In this document: one piece after another, positions 11,101-21,855 of the stretch
How positions within the stretch are numbered: position 1 is the first letter of the stretch
How the letters are laid out: each line of letters starts with the position of its first letter
Assembly: GCF_963678635.1 (NCBI RefSeq)
Contig: NC_087066.1
Coordinates: 10,382,723 to 10,446,722 of the forward strand
DNA length: 64,000 bases
Direction of reading: 5' to 3'
From: Symsagittifera roscoffensis
Lineage: Eukaryota > Xenacoelomorpha > Acoela > Convolutidae
Translations under genes and position numbers: made by a program
Notes under the pieces: generated by a model
The model's input: the letters and a program-made list of their open reading frames with translations, nothing else
Told to the model about the DNA's origin: nothing
Database searches by the model: none

Positions 11101-14100
11101 ATAAAATGCTTATTTTAACGCATTTTTTCCAAATCTTGGTAAAAAGATCAAGATAGGATCGTGCACACCATCGTTCAAGGATCAAAATCGCTTAGCACTT
11201 AATTTAAATGCTCGATTCTGATTGGCTGAAAACTCGACTTCAAGACCAAGTGTATATCACCCCCCTGAATCTTCCAGTGGTCCAGGTAAAATATTGTTAG
11301 GATTGCTTACGTAGCAGTATCCGTCGCAATCTATGGCCGGGTATGCCTCTGGGAACATGTTGCCTCTTACACAGTCACTGTTCGGATCCTTCTCTTCACA
11401 CACGTAACACTTGAATCCTAGAAGTACATAATTACATATAAAAGAGTGAAGTGTCACCCATATTTGGGCTACTTTTCTTTCCTCGTCCACAGCATTTCAA
11501 GTTTTCTGTTTTTGTAGTTGTTTTCGTATTATAATGGCTAAATTCCTGATGTTACAATGCAAAGAAAGAACAAGACTGCTCGTATTAGGGCGAAACTGTC
11601 AATGTCCTGACTGACTTTGAAGCTCTAAAGCTCTATGGAGTAGTGTTCGCTTTAACAAAAATTGATGAGATTTTCAAAAAAAAAGAAAAAAATTATGAAT
11701 TTTTTTGTGAGTTGTTTTTGAAAATCATCAGCCCACACTGTGTCGTACAAAATGATAATTTTCGCTAATAGCAAAGCATTAAATAGACCAAATGCCTCAA
11801 TTAAATTTTTTTTCTAATTTTTTTTTTAATTTTGAATGTTTAAACCCGCCATGTGGATCTTTCAGCCATGTGGGATCTCATTTACAACTGTGTGAGCAAC
11901 CAAAAAGAGTGAAGACATCATTTGGTAGAAGCAATTTTGTCAATAAATTCCTGACCAGTAGCTTTTGTAAAAGTCCAAAAAGTCTTTTTCGAAAATCCCC
12001 CGACGAAAAAATCCTGCTCCACGAGAAAATTCTATATACTAGCGTGACTGTACTCACTGTATTTGGGACCACTGTATTGCTCATAGGAGCTGTAGTAGGC
12101 GTTGTTCGTCCCCCCTACTCCATCACTTGGTGAGTCATAGGAGAACGCTCCTCGGGATGCGAAGTCGGCGGGTGAATTGAGCCGAAGGGCAGTGGCTAAA
12201 ACAACAAAAAAATGGGAGGCTGAATTCGAAAAGCTTTAAATGAGGAAACAATGTTGAATGATTAGTGTTATACGTCCAGTACACTTTTTGCAATATTTTT
12301 TGCTGTTTTAGTGCAATGTTTTTTTAATAAGCTATCAAAAGAATAGTTTTTGAGGGACATTTTTATACTCTTTTGAAACTATTATGTTTATGATTATGTA
12401 AAATGATTATGATCTGTGATATTATTGTTCCGACTTTCGATACGAAAGTAACGGAATATTTGTGCTCGGGGTGGGTTTTTTTTTCAGACAAATTTCGACT
12501 TTTTACCTAGCCATTTTTGACGGAATTTTTTTATATCATTCAAAAGGTATTGTTGTTTTGAGCTTAACTTTGAAAAGATATTTCATCTGTGATCATTTTT
12601 CGTAAAGTTATAAGGGTTTAAAAATTGCCGTTATTAACGCGTAAGCGGAGATTTAATCCGTCTTAGAAATTGTTCCAAATTGGTTAAAAGAAGCTTATTT
12701 GCCATAATTGATCTGTTACAAGGAGCGAACATTATCCTTTTGTACTTAATATGGGGTGTGGGGGGATGATTTTCATTAAAAAAATTAGAATTTCAGAAAA
12801 AAAAGTTTTTCATTTTATTTAATTATCTTTAATTTTTTTATAGGTTATTACTGCTCCATAAACTTTAAAAGGCAGTCGGAGCATTCAGGGCTTCGCCGTG
12901 ATACGAGCAGTCTTGTTTCTTTTATTACAGTTAACCAGTCAGAGGCCTAACCCGAAGATTAATTATTTAAGGATGGCTATCCTACAAGAGCTCGCCTCGC
13001 TGGGCACCGTCACTACTGATGCGCCACAACGCCAGTATATTTCGCATAGGTTTGTTACGGTGTCCAGCAAATAAGATGACAGCTGCTAAGACATTAACCG
13101 ATTTTGATGGGCTTTGAAACGGCGCTATACACGGTCTGCAATTTGTCTTTCTGAGAAACGGAATTCACTTAAGTTCGAACAGTTCAATTTACTTGTTTTA
13201 ACTCTCATTTGTCTAATCCATGATGCTCAGTGTGTCCAGGCTGTACTCTTAGCCGAATTCAGCGCTCATTTAGGTAATAAACAAATGTGTTCAGTTTGTT
13301 TCCGTGCCGTGTTTGAAAAACTAATGCAATATTTGAAACACTAGTGCAATATTTGAAAAACCAATGCAATATTTGAAACACTAATGCAATATTTGAAAAA
13401 ACTAATGCACTATTTGAACCACTAGTATACTATTTGATACACTAGTGCAATATACTTCCTAGAACAATCAGTCAAAACAAATTAAAAAGAAAAGAAATCG
13501 CGTGTTAACGTGAATTTTTTTTTCAAATTTGTGTTTTGTTAAATTTATTCTCATGTGTCGCATACCAGATAAGCAACAGTTTAAATTGCTTCTCGAAATT
13601 TGTACACATCTCGGCAGTGCGTGTCTCGATTTTTCCACTAAATTTGTTGATGCAATATTTAGCTGCTGCTTATCTCCTACATAAATGCATAAAAACGCAT
13701 TGATAAATCAAGCTCTGATCAGTGCCAGTTAAACGCTCACGTGTACTGATTTATTGCTGTAAGACCACTAAAAAAAAGCAACGAATCGCCGCTAAGTCAG
13801 CGATGAAGTTACACTAAAAAAAAGCTGAATGCTGATTTACCACTGTTATACCACTAAACTAGCGATCAACCAACAGATTTTTATATAGTTTTGGTTTTAA
13901 TTAATTAAAATAGATTTTCTTTTAATTGTAAAATTTTATCCAAAAATTGTTTTCCAAGAAAAATCTCCGTCAGAGTTCTATACTGAAACAACAATCAATC
14001 CAAGTGAATTGTTAATTGTAAATCATAAATTTAAAAAGAGCTAACATTAAGATTTTCACAATTAAGGGCTCCCGCGGTAGGGAAAAGTTAACATTGACAT

Positions 14101-15514
14101 TATTTTCATATTTCATTTTTTTGTGTGTGTGTCTGTGTGTATTTACAAAAGTGTTAGCTTGCAGACCTAATTCGTTGTCGGAACATCGCGGACAAAAAAG
14201 TAAAATGTAATTCCTGGCGCTAATTCATCAGTTAAACAACGTTATTTTATAACTGAAATACTTATCTACAAAAAAAAGAATTTTTGCTAAAACTTCCATA
14301 ACATTGATAAATCAATTCCCTAGAGATAATTATCTACGTCAGTACAACCTGAACGTAAGCACGGTTTCTCTGATCTCAGCGAATTATTCCAAAATTTGAA
14401 GCGCACAACTAATTTTTGAAAATTGATTGAAGGAAGCTTAATGTTTCCGACTAGAGAGAATTTATGGTTTCTTGTGCTGATCATTTCGAAGTTTGGGATT
14501 TTTTCTGTACTTTTTTGCTTTAAGAGCTACTTAAACCATTTTTTTAATTTAATTGTTCTGGAATTGCAGCTTCACCTTGTCCTCTGAAGTATATGGAGAA
14601 GGGCGTTTATTTACGCCCAATTTTTGGTTCATCAGGCGTCTTGTGAGAGATCGAGTGTGGCATCATATTAAAGCTTTTCTTAGTTGTGATCTGGATCGAA
14701 AAAAAATTGCCAAATATTTTTTTGAAATCCGTTAAAAACTGGTTTTAGTTTCCCACTTTTCCACAAAAAAACTCAACGCAAAAAAAACAGAACTCTAATT
14801 TTTCTGCGATTTCCTCAAGTTGCAAAAGTTATCAAAATATGTAGCTAAAGTTTTATCTTAATTTGCGATTTTTCTGATTTTGATAATCACCCCCAGTTAA
14901 AAAGTGTGATATGCTACTAGTGCATCAACCGGTAGTCTTTTTCTAATTTATAAAATTAGCTTTTCGAGTTTTTACTTTTTAAGTTTCGCGCATAGTTATC
15001 TTGTTTTGAAACGTCAAAGCAGGACTTCTGACTTTCATTGCGAAAGTTAAAACGTCACGAAAAATATGATCGACTTCTAGTTTCGAAAAGTGAATAAAAC
15101 AGAAATTTTCAGATTTTTTTTCAGATTTTATTGTGAAGTAGATAATTGATCTTTGATCCATTTTTCCTAAATTGTGATAATTTTATCGAAAAATTGCCAA
15201 TCATAAATTGTTCTAGAAAATTAAAGAGCTTCGAGGGCATCTATTCTTTTGAAGTTCAAAAGTTGACATTTTTAAAAAAATAAGTCTTTTTCTGTTTAAT
15301 TGTGGTCATTGACTCTTTTCGAAGTATATGTTGGGTATGTTGTTCTATTTCAATCAAATTTTTTTGCAACAAGTTAAAATTTTTCTAAATGTTGTTTTTC
15401 AATTAATTTATTTAATTAATCCTAGTCTAAATGAATTTTTTTAAAACAATGCATACCTTGTAGGAATATCTCGATGAGTTGGACGAAGAAGGCAATAAGC
15501 GTTGATATCTTCAT
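1964..15514 (-). CDS. Spliced gene for a GPI-anchored Ly-6/uPAR (LU) domain protein, 5 coding exons
   Basis: Five minus-strand exons give 546 nt of coding sequence (181 residues). Every junction is GT/AG and the phases match (1, 1, 0, 0). Residues 1-20 form a signal peptide (starts MKISTLIAFF). Residues 21-65 are a Ser/Tyr/Gly/Asn-rich linker. Residues 67-152 form an LU (three-finger) domain opening FKCYVC and ending CCASEYCN, with cysteines at 69, 72, 81, 96, 100, 119, 125, 134, 141, 145, 146 and 151. Residues 164-181 are hydrophobic, as expected for a GPI-attachment signal. The CxxC start and CC-x4-CN end are hallmarks of the family. The likely location is the outer leaflet of the plasma membrane; the ligand is unknown. 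Twelve domain cysteines exceed the usual ten. Introns are 3,261, 640, 7,685 and 1,419 bp. The gene model is inferred from splice logic; no transcript was seen. Confidence 0.85.
3560..3625 (-). CDS. LU-protein exon 4: 66-nt exon carrying the R-x-C segment
   Basis: This exon is too short to appear as a long ORF. The acceptor is TTTGGTGTAG and the donor is GAC/GTGAGT. It has 22 codons, phase 0-0, reading VLSYTLRGIDSRTTQRSCVP plus two more residues. It supplies the Arg-x-Cys segment expected between the second and third fingers of LU domains. Without it the domain lacks that cysteine and is too short. Frame, phase and content all fit between exons 3 and 5. Confidence 0.78.
7962..8150. repeat. R2 copy with inverted flanking block
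   Basis: CCGGGTTGACCTCC at 7965-7983 is the reverse complement of the block at 845-862. The palindrome AAAAAATGCTAGTGATACAG ... TTGTATGGCCAACATTTTTT lies at 8091-8150. Confidence 0.6.
8950..9185. repeat. Two-copy direct repeat in T-rich intron DNA
   Basis: A block containing TTAGTGGCCTCATTT and a TGA-C/T-A/G-AGCG end occurs at about 8971-9004 and 9148-9182, a period of ~178 bp. The surrounding DNA is T-rich and holds no gene. Confidence 0.45.
9600..10445. repeat. Diverged tandem repeat, ~160-bp unit, 5+ copies
   Basis: A module reading roughly CTCAACCcTATGxTGGGGTGC, a TACACTATGG-like block, AACTGCTCAAAT, and TTTGGTTTTCGAGATATGGCG recurs with starts near 9609, 9767, 9917, 10077, 10236 and 10407. 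Units are clearly homologous but heavily diverged. It lies in intron 3 of the LU gene. Confidence 0.75.
10767..10822. repeat. R2 copy, arms in direct orientation
   Basis: AGTGTATGACTAGCAGTTTT followed by CCATATATG and ATTGTATGATAAGCATTT: two R2 arms head to tail rather than inverted. Confidence 0.6.
11311..11417 (-). CDS. LU-protein exon 3: first half of LU domain
   Basis: The acceptor is ATGTACTTCTAG and the donor is TAC/GTAAGC. The exon is 107 nt: two leading nucleotides that complete an Arg codon with exon 2, then 35 codons. It encodes the domain opening FKCYVC and cysteines 3-5 (NSDC, AIDCDGYC). Reading past the donor reaches a stop only after unrelated intron sequence, so the exon border is better supported than the longer ORF. 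Confidence 0.85.
11566..11650 (-). repeat. Left arm of an inverted repeat flanking LU exon 2
   Basis: ACAAGACTGCTCGTATTAGG and the following ~60 bp align, inverted and with small gaps, to 12846-12921 (shared core ACAAGACTGCTCGTAT). The arm lies in intron 2. Confidence 0.65.
12058..12195 (-). CDS. LU-protein exon 2: Ser/Tyr/Gly-rich linker, phase 1-1
   Basis: The acceptor is GTTGTTTTAG and the donor is GTGAGT. The exon is 138 nt with two leading and one trailing nucleotide, so both borders are phase 1 and removing it keeps the frame. It encodes a cysteine-free stretch rich in Ser, Tyr, Asn and Gly (for example NNAYYSSYEQYSGPKY), which looks like a flexible extracellular linker between signal peptide and LU domain. 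Its GC content is clearly above the flanking introns. Inverted repeats at 11566-11650 and 12846-12921 flank it. Confidence 0.8.
12429..12925 (+). repeat. R4 dispersed repeat, also right arm of the exon-2 inverted repeat
   Basis: Starts near CCGACTTTCG, contains CTAGCCATTTTTGACGG, a GCGTAGGCGG-like block and ends ATACGAGCAGTCTTGTTTCT. It is homologous to 32656-33180 and 36631-37155 inside the tandem array. The last ~75 bp pair with 11566-11650. It lies in intron 1 of the LU gene. Confidence 0.65.
12973..13074 (+). other. GC-richer 33-codon ORF over a hairpin; function unknown
   Basis: An ATG-to-TAA frame (starts MAILQELASLGTVTTDAP) lies in an unusually GC-rich patch. It overlaps a 15-bp stem: GCTGGGCACCGTCAC at 12999-13013 and GTTACGGTGTCCAGC at 13054-13068. 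It could be a structured repeat end or a chance ORF. I recognise no family. Confidence 0.25.
13309..13455 (+). repeat. Short tandem repeat, ~21-bp unit, about 6 copies
   Basis: Variants of AATGCAATATTTGAAACACT repeat head to tail, with AGTGCAATATTTGAAAAACC alternates. The last two copies are more diverged. Confidence 0.8.
15457..15514 (-). CDS. LU-protein exon 1: start codon and signal peptide
   Basis: The ATG is at 15514-15512 in an A-at-minus-3 context. The exon encodes 19 residues plus one nucleotide (MKISTLIAFFVQLIEIFLQ). A strong donor follows (CAAG then GTATGC, plus-strand 15451-15456). The residues are a lysine followed by a hydrophobic core, as in secretory signal peptides. The terminal G joins CC of exon 2 to make Ala, a plausible cleavage position. 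I chose this start because it is the first ATG of the exon and gives a complete signal peptide. No convincing TATA box was seen upstream. Confidence 0.8.
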
Positions 15515-17499
15515 AATTGGAGAGATAAATAAGCAAACAAAGAAAGAAGCGGTAGATTACCCGAGTAGTTAATGGACACAATCCATAGTGGTGCTAATGT
15601 AGGTATGGATATAGTGCCATGAGTGGTTCTTTGGTCTCTGAATTAGTATCAGCCATGGTGAAGAGATGCTCATGAAGATGATGACTGAACACAGTTTTAA
15701 TGCATAGTCAATTTAGAAATACATCTGAAAATATCAACAGACTCTTAGTAGAGACATATTTGCTACCCTTGAAAAAATGCAATAAGTGAAAAAAAAATCT
15801 GCAAAAAGAAACAAATGGGAATTGCTTAAAGAGCGGCAATGATTTTTATAGTTTTCACTTAGCACTAAAAATAGTAAAAATATCAAGGAATGTTGAGTTA
15901 ATTGATATTGGTTTTTTTCTTCTCGTTTTGTTTACTTCTTGTTCTGTTTGGTCTGTGAAAACAGAATCTACTGATCAAAAGGGGGGAGTTATTTCCACGA
16001 CTGCTGAATTATTGATTTATTCTGTAAAGAACCATCAGTTACTTGGAAGCGTACAGACATATAAATGATGTTTTTGAAATGAAATTTCATCAATTATTTG
16101 CGCCGATAAATTTGTATTATGTTGATATGATGATAAAAATTTCCATTGTCGGGCAGAAAAAAAAAACGTTTTTTTTTGTTTTGTTTTTATTGCCACATGC
16201 AGGTAAATATCTCCTCTTTCATTTGTCGGCGGACAACACAAAAGTAAACCAATTTTCAAAATTGCGGCTTGAGGTACATTAAAAAACGGAATTTACAACG
16301 AAACAATGATAGATGTAAACACACTCGAAAATTGGTATGAAATTGGAAAGCTCAAATTCATTTCACCTTTTGTTAATCAGGTCAGACCCAATTATGAGCT
16401 TTCTCAGACTTCGCAACATTTAAGAAGTTCTGAATTGCTCTGTTCTTTGGAAAAAATGTCGAAAAGGTTTAAAAAACCATTCCTCGAGTCCTGAATGATT
16501 AAAACCACAAAAATTAGTTCAACAATCAAATGGTTAAAAGTGTCTTTTGAAAAGTTTTGAGCCAGTTTTTTTTAAAATAAATTTTGATAGGAAAAAGTTG
16601 AAGTAGTTAGATTTTTGGCTGTTTTTGTCCAAATAAGCGAGTCTCGCCTAGCTATTTTGATAAAAATTTAATTGAAGAAAATGATGAAATTTTCAAGTTT
16701 TAATTCTAGCTTCCGAGTGCTTAAATTCACAGACCTGCTCATTCGCTCTTTTTCGTTTTTTCTATCCATCAAATTTAACTGGCTGTACCGATGAAACAGT
16801 TAATATCGCCAAAAAAATTATTAAAAAATAGTTCTATTGACTGAAAATTAGCGTGTTAACCGGTTGCAAAATTGGATGAAAACTGAATATGCTCGTGTAA
16901 TTAAATCAAGTAATCAAACCGAAGTCCCGAATAATTAAATCGGCCTTTCAAGGATTTTTTTGCAAAAGCAGTTACCAAACATGCTTTTTTCGGAAATCTA
17001 GCTTTGCTTTCAAAGTTGAGGTTCTTATATATTGATGCGATTTGCATCTTCTGATGAAAGCGTAAACAGAAGTCTTTTTCTCCGACTGAATCGATTTTGG
17101 GAGCAGATTAAAGTGCTGCGTGCGTGTTATGCATACAAACTAGAAATAAGTACGTGTAAGATAAGTCCACCTAGGAAATTTGTTAGACCTTCAGTACTTC
17201 TTAAAAATGTACCTAAACAAATAATATTTTGAAGCTTGCGGTCATCGATATTGCCAGTTTATCTTGGCCGTCATCAAAACCTATCTGACGAATCAAACGA
17301 CCAGAGTGTAAGACTCCTCTTTTTCTTCGAACTTTGGAAAAGAAGTTTTGGAGTAAAAATAAACAAATGAAAAACTTTTACTGTTTATAATATTGAAAAT
17401 TAACGAAATGTTGGTGGCGAAATATCTATTTACACATCTTTAAATAATCTTTTTAAACAATGTATCAATTGTTTAAATAGATTCCAGTTTTTTCCAAGC
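15515..17499. other. AT-rich DNA, no gene recognised
   Basis: I see no coding-like stretch with convincing splice sites and no clear repeat here. Short ORFs on both strands overlap each other and look random. Confidence 0.4.
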
Positions 17500-18265
17500 A
17501 CGAAGTGGGAATAGCCTCGGTGTTCGGGTGTTTTTTTTGCTGCGCTAATTTTTGTCCTATTTGCTCATCAACAGCTGTTGTTCTTTTAAATTTTTATAAC
17601 GATTGTATATCGATTGAGCAGTTTTGTCTAAAAAAATTGAACTGAAAAATTGATCTACCGAAATAATAGAACACGGTATCAATGAGTATATAATTGGTTT
17701 CTTTATTTTTTTTGTTACCCTTTTTAGATTGATGATTGTTTCAATATACTGGATGGTTTTTGTTCCAACTACTATTGAAGCATGGTAATCAGCTATAAAG
17801 TAGGGCAGGGTTTTTAAACTTCTTTCAGCCGGGATTTGTATTCTGAAAAGATTTTTCAGAATTTTTCCCCAAGTATCGAGCGAGTAAAGCGATCGTATAA
17901 CGTTCGCTAAATATAAATATTGGACATTTAGGCTAAAAAAAACTTCTCTGCATTAAGCGTTTTTTGGCCATAATAATTTTCATCCAAATCTAAAACTTTT
18001 CGACAAAAAATTAGGAAATTTAGGAAATTTTTTGGATTTTTTTTCTTCATTTTTTTCGTTGATATATTTTTTGAAGACAATTGTAGCATTTTATGCCTAA
18101 TTTACTAACTTTCTACGCGTTTATATAGTTCCATAATCACACCACGCAGAAGAAACGACGCTAATTTGAAGATTAAAAACAAAGTTTTTTTCGTAGTTAT
18201 TTACGAATGTGGTCGGAACATTCTGTGCTAGTTGCACAGCAACCGGCTATCCTTTTTTGGTTTCG
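17500..18265 (+). repeat. R3 dispersed repeat, near full length
   Basis: Begins near GTGTTCGGGTGTTTTTTTTG, contains a CGAGCGAGTAAAGC block and a CACCACGCAGAAGAAACGA block, and ends GTCGGAACATTCTGTGCTAG ... AACCGGCTATCC. It shares these landmarks in the same order with copies at 25.2, 25.8, 27.3 and 28.6 kb. Confidence 0.65.
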
Positions 18266-19939
18266 TATTCACAATAACTATTTAACTTAATGTAAGGAAC
18301 CAATTGTTCAAAATTAGGGTTCTTAGATTAGATAAAAGTGTATTTAATCCTGTCTGAGCATGGATTTTGATCAAACGAACCAAAGAGTATTGTTATGTCG
18401 GTTCATTTTCAAATGTTTCACTGGTCTTAACAAAGTGAAGAAGACAAGACAACTAATCTGTACTGTACCACAAACAAGCTTTGCGACTGAAAATAATGTT
18501 ATCTAAAGACGCAAAGACTGCGGAAATACAAAATGGCACCTTTATGATTAGCTGCTGACATTCAAACTATAATTGTCTCAGGGTTCCAACTTTATATAAG
18601 ATTATATTCCAACTTTTATAAACTTTATAATCCAAAGTTTATAAGTGTCTTAATCTAGATGTGTTTAAGACATCTCTAAGTCGTCATTATGGAGTCAATA
18701 AAACCTCAATTTTTCTCAAAAAGGTCGTCCGCAAAGTTGCACCTTGTAAAAATATAAACAGAATTATATCAGAGAACACACTAGTTAAATACGCAATAGA
18801 AAAAGGAGCAATTTTTTTTCCGCAGTCTGCAAAATAACTAAAAAGTGTAAGAAATATCAACTTTTTGAATTAAAAACCTTTTAGATGATATATTTCTGAA
18901 TAAATAAAGTAGACATGTTTCGCCGGCTAACGATATTGCAATCAGCTAAATAATGATACAGAGCTGAAATCAGACCAGTAAAGGAACTAATTTAATAAAC
19001 CCGAATGAAAGTATATTGCGGGTCTTGATTTCAATGAATGGGTTTGAATGATGAAAGAATGCATTTTGGTACTAAGAGGGGACAGAAGACAATAAAAAAC
19101 AGATTTGAGCGGAACTGGAGTGTCAAATCCAATCATGCATCTTCCTCGCGTTCAAGTTCAAAAAGTCGAATTGCGCAAATAGAAGAAAATGAAAAGGAGT
19201 TAGTGTATTCAAGATTATAAATTATTTACAAAAAACTTGAGTGAAAAGGGTAGATCAGCTGATATGCTCTACATCTACCTTCTGCCCTGATTCTGCCCAG
19301 TTGAGCGATTAAAACAAGGCTGAAAGCTTCCCCAAACTGGTCGAAAAATGATTTCCGAACACTTGTCGAAATCAAATTGCGTCAAAATCTATCCTCGGAA
19401 CTTTATTTTACCACAACTTCGTAAATATGTTTCTACAACTTTCTGTTTTTGAATCAAAATTTTCTGAGCATATAGTATGGTTGAATTTACTTTACAATAA
19501 ATATCATAACCTATGCTAAGAATGGATTAGTAAAAAAAACTTAGGCAGAAAAGCCGTCGACCAATTATGTTTTTTTTTTTACTCATCTGTTTGTACAGTT
19601 AGATTGATTTGAAAAATTTGGATTAGTCTGATTTTTACTAATGTTTTCAACTAAAATTATTTGATGGTATTGAAAAAAAAAGAAAAAATTGTTAGTTGGA
19701 AAACAGTTCAAGAATAACATCAACGAATAAAAAAAAATTGAAGTGATTCTAAATTAGTTTTTAGGGAACTATAATAGAATGAAAACCATCATCGGTAGTG
19801 TAGCAGTTTTAGTGTTTCAACAATCAATCAAATTGCAAACTGAAAAATTCTCAATTAACAGTGCAACTTCGTGCATGCATTTGTTCAACGATGAACGCAA
19901 AAAGCTTCCTGAACAAATTTGTTGAAGCGGTAGATCAGT
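18266..19939. other. AT-rich DNA, no gene recognised
   Basis: The only point of note is a short iteration of TTATAAACTTTATAATCC-type words near 18590-18650. A 60-codon ORF at 19038-19220 has no supported splice context. Confidence 0.35.
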
Positions 19940-20227
19940 TCTCTCGATACGATTAAGTTTTGTAGTTGTTTGGAAACCGAATAACGAATTAAAGTGTTTC
20001 AAGATGATTTCTTGACCCATCTGACCTTTGGCAAGAAAAAAAAATAAAAAATAGTTGATTCGTATGCAAGTAGAACAAAATGATCCAATCACATCAAATA
20101 ATACACAAAGAAAATTAACGTAAATAAAAAAAATTATATCAGAGCCCATGAAAATCGAACTTTGAAAATAAAATTCAGAAAAAACTGCTGCAGTTTTTGT
20201 AGGTTTAGGAAATGAAATTAATTTAAA

Positions 20228-20455
20228 ACAAGCATAGTCGTTTGCTGTGCAATTAGCACAGAATGGGATCAATTGAGCAATCTCCCCCCCCCCCATTTTC
20301 AAGTGGTTATAAACATGTCTCAAGTACCTATTGAGCTATCTCCCCCCCACGCGAGAATGGGGGGGAGATTGCTCAATTGATCCACAGAATGTTCCGACCA
20401 CGTTCATTAAAAAAATTTTCCCCTCAATTTAGTGTCTTTTCTTTGAGCCTGGTGT
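20228..20455 (-). repeat. R3 copy in inverse orientation, split by a MITE
   Basis: The reverse complement matches the 3' part of R3 (CACCACGC block to GGTCGGAACATTCTGTG to GTGCTAATTGCACAGCAA). The match is interrupted exactly where a 118-bp element sits at 20266-20383. A separate inverted R3 fragment lies at 19940-20000. Confidence 0.65.
20266..20383. mobile_element. 118-bp MITE with perfect terminal inverted repeats and 8-bp TSD
   Basis: The ends GGATCAATTGAGCAATCTCC ... GGAGATTGCTCAATTGATCC are inverted repeats extending through the C/G runs to about 33 bp. The 8 bp ACAGAATG occurs on both sides (20258-20265 and 20384-20391), and removing one TSD plus the element restores the R3 sequence. 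An 8-bp duplication fits hAT-type transposition; the TIR itself is not the usual hAT one. Confidence 0.8.
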
Positions 20456-21091
20456 GAGGGCAACACAATACTAATGCTCAACAATATGGTGATATACGCA
20501 TAATTGACATTAGTTTTCTTTAATCAATGAATAACAAACAAATAAAAATCAAATATCAAAATAAGTTATGCTCAATAATTCTTGTGCGTTTTTAGTTTTT
20601 TTATGCCAAAGAAGCTCGAAATGAAGCTTGCAAACATAGTTTTATTTTTCGTAATATCAAATTTTCTAAGTCTAAACGATCGTTTTTCATATGCCGAACA
20701 TTATGTGATTGCTCTACTTGCTCAAAATTTGACAAAAAAATTCAAAAACTGTTAGTCGGCTTTTCTCGACACTGAGATATTTTTGAAAATTTAATACGGT
20801 CGCTTGATTCACGACTAAAAAGGATTGAATATTGCAACCACTGGACCTTTTTTAATGTTCATTGTGGCCCCTGATTTACCAATTATTTTTCCAAAAATTT
20901 ACCCCTGCTTAAAACGCACCCGAACGCAAAGCTCTTCGCCATTTTCAATGGTCGAAACAAAAAGAAAATTAAACACTATATCATCTTTACTAGATGTGCA
21001 TCAGTGGTAGATTTAAGGTTGGGTTTTATGCGGATGCGACCACTTCATCCTCTAAAGGGTCACCCGTTTGGTATCATTTTACCTTACCGTG

Positions 21092-21385
21092 ATGCAACAA
21101 CTCGCAACAAAAGACAGCTCGCAATAAAAGACAAATCTCAACAACTCACTACCGCAGGTGCGCCAACATGTTGCGAGCTCGCCATCAAAGGAAAAAACCT
21201 AATACAAATTTTAGAGCTAGTTATTGCTCAGTAGCATTTATGCGCGTGAGCCCACCGGCGACCTTAATAAAAAAAACTCCGTAATAAATTTATTATTAGT
21301 TTTGCCAGTTGTCGTTTTTCCTTAAAATTTGCGAGTTATCTTTTGTTACGAGTTGTTTTTGTTGTAAGTTGTGGCGGCACCCTTT
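21092..21385. repeat. Long inverted repeat, arms ~75 bp, loop ~140 bp
   Basis: The left arm (21092-21160) holds GCAACAACTCGCAACAAAAG and ends near GGTGCGCC. The right arm (21300-21385) holds the complement (CTTTTGTTACGAGTTGTTTT ... GGCGGCACC). The arms are imperfect. The left arm also contains its own small iteration of CTCGCAAYAAAAGAC. Confidence 0.6.
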
Positions 21386-21855
21386 TTTACGACATACATT
21401 TCGGTCATCAGACCCTGAAATTTTAGATAACTTAAACGCCAATTTATAAAAGTTTTGAGAAGGACGCGTCCCGAAATAACAAGCTTTCATGGTCGAAACC
21501 TTCGAAACTCTACGCAAAAACCAAGCGTTTGATTTTTAGATTTTTCCTCTGACACATGCTAAGGTAATAAAGTATTTTGATCAATTTGGTCAAGCTAGAC
21601 AAAGTTCGACTCGACAATATGTTTTGAAAATACATCCCTAGTTGTAATAAATAAAACATTGAAGGTCAATCTAAGTACAAATCCGGTTTCAGTCTCAATA
21701 TTAGTCTGCAAAACAGAAATTAAATGTGGTACGTATTTCGAAGCTATAAGCTCTGAATGCTCGAAACATTTTTTCAATCTATATATTTTATCAAGACAAC
21801 AACTCTCATTTTATTTCAGACAGGGGTCTGATGACCGAAATGTATGTCGTAAAAA
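21383..21855. mobile_element. 473-bp element with 35-bp terminal inverted repeats
   Basis: 21383-21417 and 21821-21855 are inverted copies differing by about one indel (core TCTGATGACCGAAATGTATG then TCGTAAAAA). No transposase-like ORF lies between. The arrangement suggests a non-autonomous DNA transposon, but I could not define a target duplication. Confidence 0.6.

Noticed and set aside
11257-11490. 77-residue ORF as a complete small gene
   Set aside because: Its ends run through a strong acceptor (11418) and donor (11310); only 11311-11417 is exon.
9600-13455. CRISPR-like arrays
   Set aside because: Repeats are contiguous tandems without unique spacers, in an animal genome with introns.
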